From DASQFQ01 sp035633075 (GTDB lineage: Bacteria > Actinomycetota > Thermoleophilia > Solirubrobacterales > Solirubrobacteraceae): a stretch of DNA of 9,803 nucleotides. The notes beneath the pieces were generated by a model that saw only the letters and a list, made by a program, of their open reading frames with translations, did no database searches and was not told the DNA's origin. The position numbers and the translations under genes are program-made. This document shows, one piece after another, positions 5,713-9,803 of this stretch. The stretch lies in contig DASQFQ010000243.1 of assembly GCA_035633075.1 (NCBI GenBank), positions 1-9,803 of the forward strand, given 5' to 3'. Every line of letters begins with the position of its first letter. Position 1 is the stretch's first letter.

Positions 5713-7698
5713 CTAGGCCGAGGCCAGCGAGCCGCGCGGGTCGAGCACAGCCGTCTCGATCCGCTCGGCGATGCGCTCCGCGGTGTAGCCGACCTCCTCG
5801 TGCAGGAGGCGCGGCGCGCCATGGGTGACGTAGCGGTCGGGCAGTCCGACGCGCAGGACGCGCGGCGTGAGCCCGCCCTCGGACAGCGTTTCGAGCACGC
5901 TGCTCCCGAAGCCGCCCGCGAGCACGCCCTCCTCGATCGTGACGAGCAGATCGTGCTCGGCGGCGAGCTGGGCGAGCAGGCCGGTGTCGAGCGGCTTGGC
6001 GAAGCGCGCATCGGCAACCGTTACGCCGAGGCCGTTCTCGGCGAGCAGGTCGGCGGCGCCGAGCGCTTTGCCGACCCCCGAGCCATAGCCCACGATCGCC
6101 ACCCGCTCGCCCTCGCGCAGGATCTCTCCCGTGCCGATCTCGACGAGCTCCGGCGCGGCGGGGAGCGCCACGCCGATGCCTTCGCCGCGCGGGTAGCGGA
6201 TCGCGGCCGGGCCGTCGTCGTGGCGCAGGGCGGTGTGGAGCATGTGCACGAGCATCGCCTCGTCGCGCGGCGCCATCAGCGTCATGTTCGGCAGGCAGCG
6301 CAGGTAGGCGATGTCGAAGACGCCGTGGTGGGTCGGGCCGTCGTCGCCGACGAGCCCCGCGCGGTCCATGCAGAACACGATGGGCAGCTTCTGCAGACAC
6401 ACGTCGTGGACGATCTGGTCGTACGCGCGCTGCAGGAACGTGGAGTAGACGGCGGCCACCGGGCGCGACCCCTGCAGGGCCAGGCCGGCCGCGAAGAGGA
6501 TGGCCTGCTGCTCGGCGATGCCGACGTCGAAGTAGCGCTCGGGCATCGCCTTCTGCAGGATCGAGAGCCCGGTGCCCGAGTTCATGGCGGCCGTGATGCC
6601 GACCACACGCGAGTCGCGGCGGCACTCCTCGACCAGCGCCTGGCCGAACACCTGCGTGTACTGCGGCGGGGCGGGAAGCGCGCCCTTGGCCTTGGGCACG
6701 GCGGGCGCGGGCATGCGCCCGGCGATGGAGTTGGGCTTGGCGGCGTGCCACTTCTCCATGCCCTCGAGCCCGCCCTCCTCGGCGGGAGCGAAGCCCTTGC
6801 CCTTCACGGTGGCGACGTGGACGACGACGGGCCGCTCGGCCTCGAAGGCGGAGCGCAGGGCGCTGCGCAGGGCCCGCACGTCGTGGCCGTCGATGACGCC
6901 CATGTAGGCCCAGTCGAGCTCCTCCCACCACAGGCCCGGGGCCCAGAACGCCTTGATGGACTCCTTGAGCTGGGGGCCCAGCCGCTCGAAGGCGGCGCCG
7001 ATGCCGGCGGGCAGCTTCGTCAGCCGCTCCTCGACGCCCTCGCGCGCCTTCCACAGGCTGGGCTCGAGACGCAGGCGGTTGAAGTAGCGCGACAGGGCCC
7101 CGACGTTGGGCGCGATCGACATCCCGTTGTCGTTGAGCACGACGACGATCGGGGTGCCGAGCCCACCCGCCTGATGGATGGCCTCGAAGGCCACGCCGCC
7201 GGTCATGGCGCCGTCGCCGATGACCGCCGCGACCTTGGCGTCGCCCGCCTCGCTTCGCTCGTCACCGCCGGCGTCTTCGGCTTCGCCTTGCGTCGCCCGC
7301 AGCCGCATCCCCTCCTTGAGGCCGACCGCGTACCCGATCGACGTGGAGGCGTGGCCGGCTCCCATGATGTCGTGCTCGGACTCGAAGATGGAGCAGAAGG
7401 GCGCGAGGCCCGCGTACTTGCGGATCGTCGCGATCTGGGCGCGCCGGCCCGTCAGCACCTTGTGCGGGTAGGCCTGGTGCCCGACGTCCCACAGCACCTT
7501 GTCGCGCGGCGAGTCCAGTAGCGAGTGCAGGGCCACGGCGATCTCGCAGGCGCCGAGGTTGGCCCCGAAATGCCCGCCGACCTCCCCCACGGTGTCGATG
7601 AGCAGCTCGCGCACCTCCTGGGCGACCTGCTGGAGCTCCTCGTCGGCGAGGCGATGGAGGTCCTGGGGGCGGTCGATGCGGTCCAGGATGCGGGTCAT
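5713..7698 (-). CDS. dxs: 1-deoxy-D-xylulose-5-phosphate synthase
   Basis: Dxs condenses pyruvate and glyceraldehyde 3-phosphate to DXP with thiamine diphosphate (ThDP), the entry step of the MEP isoprenoid pathway, in the cytoplasm. The 661-residue product is slightly longer than usual (about 620-640). Motifs in order: GGHFGANLGACEIAVALH (His43, ThDP/substrate site), KVLWDVGHQAYPHKVLTGR (69-85), ESEHDIMGAGHASTS, the ThDP motif IGDGAMTGG...LNDN (160-191), YMGVIDGHD, the second-domain DVGIAEQQAILFAAGLA (catalytic Glu396), YSTFLQRAYDQIVHDV, DRAGLVGDDGPTHHG, YPRGEGIGV and the C-terminal transketolase domain ending VGLPDRYVTHG. Two oddities: an acidic Gly-rich insertion at about residues 135-152 just before the ThDP motif, and Gln399 where AEQH is usual. 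The ATG at 7698 overlaps the prenyl synthase stop (ATGA), giving translational coupling between two enzymes of the same pathway. Confidence 0.98.
   Translation of the reverse strand: MTRILDRIDRPQDLHRLADEELQQVAQEVRELLIDTVGEVGGHFGANLGACEIAVALHSLLDSPRDKVLWDVGHQAYPHKVLTGRRAQIATIRKYAGLAPFCSIFESEHDIMGAGHASTSIGYAVGLKEGMRLRATQGEAEDAGGDERSEAGDAKVAAVIGDGAMTGGVAFEAIHQAGGLGTPIVVVLNDNGMSIAPNVGALSRYFNRLRLEPSLWKAREGVEERLTKLPAGIGAAFERLGPQLKESIKAFWAPGLWWEELDWAYMGVIDGHDVRALRSALRSAFEAERPVVVHVATVKGKGFAPAEEGGLEGMEKWHAAKPNSIAGRMPAPAVPKAKGALPAPPQYTQVFGQALVEECRRDSRVVGITAAMNSGTGLSILQKAMPERYFDVGIAEQQAILFAAGLALQGSRPVAAVYSTFLQRAYDQIVHDVCLQKLPIVFCMDRAGLVGDDGPTHHGVFDIAYLRCLPNMTLMAPRDEAMLVHMLHTALRHDDGPAAIRYPRGEGIGVALPAAPELVEIGTGEILREGERVAIVGYGSGVGKALGAADLLAENGLGVTVADARFAKPLDTGLLAQLAAEHDLLVTIEEGVLAGGFGSSVLETLSEGGLTPRVLRVGLPDRYVTHGAPRLLHEEVGYTAERIAERIETAVLDPRGSLASA
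7238..7300. repeat. 11-bp direct repeats bounding a short insertion within dxs
   Basis: GCGTCGCCCGC (plus-strand reading) occurs at 7238-7248 and 7290-7300, 52 bp apart, so the two copies are read in different frames of dxs. Between them lie GAGCGAAGCGAG and GGCGAAGCC (minus reading), each containing GCGAAGC, a heptamer known to form a very stable DNA mini-hairpin. The segment encodes the residues that appear extra in Dxs. It may be the scar of a small repeat or insertion event. Confidence 0.45.
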
Positions 7699-8603
7699 GA
7701 GGGTCGGGTGAAGATGAAGTCGGTGATCTGCTCGAGCTCCGGGGCGCCGCCGGACGCCGCCTGCGCGAGCGCGGCTCGCGCGTTGTGATGCGATTCCGCG
7801 GCCAGCACGCGCGCCCCGTCGAGACCGTAGGAGCTGACGTAGGTCGCCTTGCCGTGGCGCTCGTCGCTTCCGTGGGGCTTCCCGAGGGCGTCGTCGGTAC
7901 CGGTTACGTCAAGGATGTCGTCCACGATCTGGAAGAGCACCCCCAGCTCTGCCGCGAAGTCGCGGAAGTGAGGGAGTGTAGTGGCTCGATCCTGCCCCCC
8001 GGTCAGCATCAATACGCATTCCACGGAGGCGCCGATGAGCCGTCCGGTCTTGAGCTCGTGCAGCCTCCGCAGCGTCGCTTCGCCCGACTCCACGAGCGAG
8101 CGGACGTCGATGTACTGCCCGCCGACCATCCCGTTGACGCCGGTGGCGGCGGCCAGCTCGCACACGGCGGCGAGGATGCCGGCGGGTTCTCCCTGCTGCT
8201 GCTTGAGGACGAGCCGGAAGGCCTCGGCGAAGAGGCCGTCGCCGGCGAGGATGGCCACGTCCTCTCCGTACTTGACGTGGCACGTCGGCCGGCCGCGCCG
8301 CAGGCCGTCGTCGTCCATCGCGGGCAGGTCGTCGTGGATCAGCGAGTAGGTGTGGATGAGCTCCAGGGCGGCGGCCAGCGGCAGCACCGAGCCCGGGTCG
8401 CGACCGGTTGCGCTGGCGGTGGCGAGGGCGAGCACGGGGCGGATGCGCTTCCCGCCCGCCAGCAGGGAGTAGCGCATGGCCTCCTCGAGCCCGGCGGCGG
8501 CCGGCTCGACGGCGAAGCGCAGCCCGGTGAGGTAGGCCTCCGCCTGCGCTCGCAGGTGATCCGGGTAGGCGGCCGAGGGCCGGGTCTCGCTCGCTGCGGA
8601 CAC
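7695..8603 (-). CDS. Polyprenyl (farnesyl/geranylgeranyl) diphosphate synthase
   Basis: This trans-prenyltransferase chain-elongates allylic diphosphates with isopentenyl diphosphate in the cytoplasm. The 302-residue product has the IspA-like plan: LLAGGKRIRPVL (about 47-58), IHTYSLIHDDLPAMDDDGLRRG with the first Asp-rich motif in bacterial DDxxxxD form (91-99), HVKYGEDVAILAGDGL, NGMVGGQYID, LHELKTGRLI, the second Asp-rich motif FQIVDDILD (224-232), GKPHGSDERHGKATYV and a C-terminal ITDFIFTR. Residues before the first Asp-rich motif do not settle whether the product is C15 (IspA) or C20 (GGPP synthase), so no gene symbol is assigned. The GTG at 8603 has GAGG a few bases upstream and follows the xseB stop by 4 bp; its own stop overlaps the dxs ATG. 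This context ties it to the MEP pathway. Confidence 0.95.
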   Translation of the reverse strand: MSAASETRPSAAYPDHLRAQAEAYLTGLRFAVEPAAAGLEEAMRYSLLAGGKRIRPVLALATASATGRDPGSVLPLAAALELIHTYSLIHDDLPAMDDDGLRRGRPTCHVKYGEDVAILAGDGLFAEAFRLVLKQQQGEPAGILAAVCELAAATGVNGMVGGQYIDVRSLVESGEATLRRLHELKTGRLIGASVECVLMLTGGQDRATTLPHFRDFAAELGVLFQIVDDILDVTGTDDALGKPHGSDERHGKATYVSSYGLDGARVLAAESHHNARAALAQAASGGAPELEQITDFIFTRPS

Positions 8604-8607
8604 GGCC

Positions 8608-8820
8608 TCAGGGACCCAGCGCGAGCTGGCCCGCGGCGTCCGGCCCGCCGTCCCCGCCGCGGACCCGGCGGTCCAGCTCGGTGCTCGCGTCGGCGGCCAG
8701 CCGCGCGCACTCCTCCACCAACGAGGCGGCGCGCCGGGCCTCGAGGTCGCCGGCCGCCAGCTCGGCGGCGATACGCTCGAGGCGCTCGATGAGCGCGTCC
8801 AAGGGGTCGGGGTCAGCCAT
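8608..8820 (-). CDS. xseB: Exodeoxyribonuclease VII small subunit
   Basis: XseB is the small helical subunit of exonuclease VII, which degrades single-stranded DNA with the catalytic subunit XseA. The 70-residue product fits the family length (about 60-85) and pattern: ALIERLERIAAELAAGDLEARRAASLVEECARLAADASTELDRRV, a two-helix arrangement with the family's LExI-xxLxxGxL core and a conserved-type Cys in the second helix. A Gly-rich tail (about 55-70) follows. The ATG at 8820 lies inside the end of nusB, an 8-bp overlap that suggests translational coupling, and the prenyl synthase starts 4 bp after its stop. Position before an ispA-like gene and dxs is the classic site for xseB. Unusually, no xseA lies beside it in the window. 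The short length and lack of xseA make the call good rather than certain. Confidence 0.8.
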   Translation of the reverse strand: MADPDPLDALIERLERIAAELAAGDLEARRAASLVEECARLAADASTELDRRVRGGDGGPDAAGQLALGP

Positions 8821-9226
8821 GCCGAGCGCCATTCTCGCGCACGTCGCGCAGCACCGCACCCAGGATCCCATTGACGAACCCCGGTGCGTCCGGGCCGCAG
8901 AACGCCTTGGCGAGCTCGACGGCCTCGTCGATGGCGCCCTCGGGCGGGATCGGGCGGTCCCCCTCGACCAGGTCGGGGTGCAGCATCTCGAGCAGGGCAG
9001 CGCGGAGGATGGCGCGTTCGAGCGGCGCGATGCGGTCCAGCCGCCAGCCGGTCGCGTGGCGCTCGATCCGTGCGTCGAGCTCCTCGCCGTGGTCGGCGGT
9101 CGCATGCGCGAGCGCGCGCGTGAAGACGGCCGCGCCGCGGTCGAAGACCTCGTCGAGCGGCCGCCCGGTCAGGTCGTGCTGGTAGAGCGCGAAGACCGCG
9201 GCGCGGCGCTGGTCGGAACGGCGCAC
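8813..9226 (-). CDS. nusB: Transcription antitermination factor NusB
   Basis: NusB binds boxA RNA with NusE (ribosomal protein S10) and supports antitermination in rRNA operons. The 137-residue, all-helical product has the family's N-terminus (DQRRAAVFALYQHDLTG, an Arg-rich boxA-binding helix), the central GWRLDRIAPLERAILRAALLEML (about 60-82) and the C-terminal AIDEAVELAKAFCGPDAPGFVNGILGAVLRD (about 98-128), all diagnostic. Length is normal (about 130-150). The start is GTG at 9226: it is the first start codon in frame after the efp stop and fits the family, although the upstream bases show no Shine-Dalgarno sequence. It follows efp by 31 bp with no visible terminator or promoter, so read-through from efp is likely; efp-nusB is a common pair. 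Its stop codon lies within xseB. Confidence 0.95.
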   Translation of the reverse strand: MRRSDQRRAAVFALYQHDLTGRPLDEVFDRGAAVFTRALAHATADHGEELDARIERHATGWRLDRIAPLERAILRAALLEMLHPDLVEGDRPIPPEGAIDEAVELAKAFCGPDAPGFVNGILGAVLRDVRENGARHG

Positions 9227-9257
9227 GCGGGTGAGGGTAGCGGCGTCACGGGCACGG

Positions 9258-9803
9258 TCAGGCGCGCGACATGTAGCTGCCCGAGCGCGTGTCGACCTTG
9301 ACGCGATCGCCGATGGTGATGAACAGCGGCACCTGGACGGTCGCCCCGGTCTCGAGCGTCGCCGGCTTCGTGCCCCCGCCCGACGCCGTGTCGCCGCGCA
9401 TCCCCGGCTCGGTGTGGGTCACCGCGAGCTCCACGGACGCTGCGAGCTGGACGTCGGCCGGCTTGTCGTCGACGTAGAGCAGGTCGACGGTCTCGTTCGG
9501 CCGGATCCACTTCAGCGTCGCGCCCACGCTGCCCTCCGGCAGCGCGATCTGCTCGTAGGACTCGGAGTCCATGAAGTGCGCATCGGTCCCGTCGTTGTAG
9601 AGGAACTGCATCTTGCGCGCCTCCGTGCGCACCGCGCGGAACTTCTCCCCCGCCCGGAAGGTCCGGTCGATCACCGCGCCGTCGGCGGCGCGGCGCAGCT
9701 TGGTGCGCACGAACGCCCCGCCCTTGCCGGGCTTGACGTGCTGGAAGTCGAGGACCTTGAAGACGGTCCCGTCGACCTCGATGTGGTTGCCGTTCTTGAA
9801 CTG
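9258..9803 (-). CDS. efp: Elongation factor P, 5' end cut by window edge
   Basis: EF-P binds between the ribosomal P and E sites and relieves stalling at polyproline stretches. The window holds 181 residues, beginning QFKNGNHIEVDGTVFKVLDFQHVKPGKGGAFVRTKL; by comparison with the usual 185-188 residues, only about five N-terminal codons are missing. Domain I carries the tip loop KPGKGGAF, with an unmodified-type lysine between the glycines. Domain II includes RKMQFLYNDGTDAHFMDSESYEQI, and domain III ends with the signature IGDRVKVDTRSGSYMSRA. The Lys tip, rather than Arg, rules out the EarP/rhamnose type. Whether the lysine is modified cannot be told here; no EpmA/EpmB genes are in the window. 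The frame stays open to the last base, which is the first base of a codon. An ATG or GTG must lie just outside. It is probably the first visible gene of the efp-nusB-xseB-prenyl synthase-dxs transcription unit. Confidence 0.97.
   Translation of the reverse strand, partial: QFKNGNHIEVDGTVFKVLDFQHVKPGKGGAFVRTKLRRAADGAVIDRTFRAGEKFRAVRTEARKMQFLYNDGTDAHFMDSESYEQIALPEGSVGATLKWIRPNETVDLLYVDDKPADVQLAASVELAVTHTEPGMRGDTASGGGTKPATLETGATVQVPLFITIGDRVKVDTRSGSYMSRA

Noticed and set aside
4754..7054. A 766-codon minus-strand open frame that runs through dxs into tlyA and looks like a fusion protein
   Set aside because: Only its last 262 codons are TlyA-like; the upstream part is a shifted reading of dxs with shadow-type composition.
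7960..8030. Patch of lower GC and less biased codons inside the prenyl synthase
   Set aside because: The protein remains in frame and aligns with the family across this stretch; a local composition dip alone does not indicate transfer.

Overview
The window reads as a stretch of core (non-accessory) chromosome from a very GC-rich bacterium. Gene content, the strong third-position G/C bias and the gene order (efp, nusB, xseB, prenyl synthase, dxs, tlyA, nadK, recN, pyrG) fit an Actinomycetota genome. A deep-branching Thermoleophilia/Solirubrobacterales-type lineage is my best guess, but that is an inference from gene order and protein style, not from a search. Ten protein genes are present, all on the minus strand. 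No tRNA, rRNA, CRISPR array, insertion sequence or phage gene was seen.

Reading in the direction of transcription (from high to low coordinates): efp (5' end cut by the window edge, elongation factor P), nusB (antitermination factor), xseB (small subunit of exonuclease VII), a polyprenyl diphosphate synthase, dxs (first enzyme of the MEP isoprenoid pathway), tlyA (S4-domain rRNA 2'-O-methyltransferase), nadK (NAD kinase), a membrane-anchored protein with a ParB-like DGHHR domain, recN (SMC-like repair ATPase) and pyrG (CTP synthase, 3' end cut by the window edge). Several junctions are stop/start overlaps (nusB/xseB 8 bp, prenyl synthase/dxs 4 bp, tlyA/nadK 4 bp) or very short gaps (xseB/prenyl synthase 4 bp). 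This suggests an efp-to-dxs transcription unit and a tlyA-nadK unit, with possible breaks at dxs/tlyA (170 bp), nadK/ParB-like (88 bp), and recN/pyrG (131 bp).

Functionally the block combines isoprenoid precursor synthesis (dxs plus prenyl synthase), translation and ribosome factors (efp, nusB, tlyA), nucleotide and cofactor supply (nadK, pyrG) and DNA repair (xseB, recN). No gap without a gene exceeds about 170 bases.

I found no clear new multigene system. The points most worth a second look are: the ParB-like protein with a two-helix membrane anchor placed between nadK and recN; a short acidic insertion in Dxs just before its thiamine-diphosphate motif, whose DNA is bounded by 11-bp direct repeats read in different frames; and the dxs-tlyA gap, which holds two Shine-Dalgarno-like stretches, a small stem-loop and an out-of-frame ATG, while the apparent tlyA start has no Shine-Dalgarno sequence.
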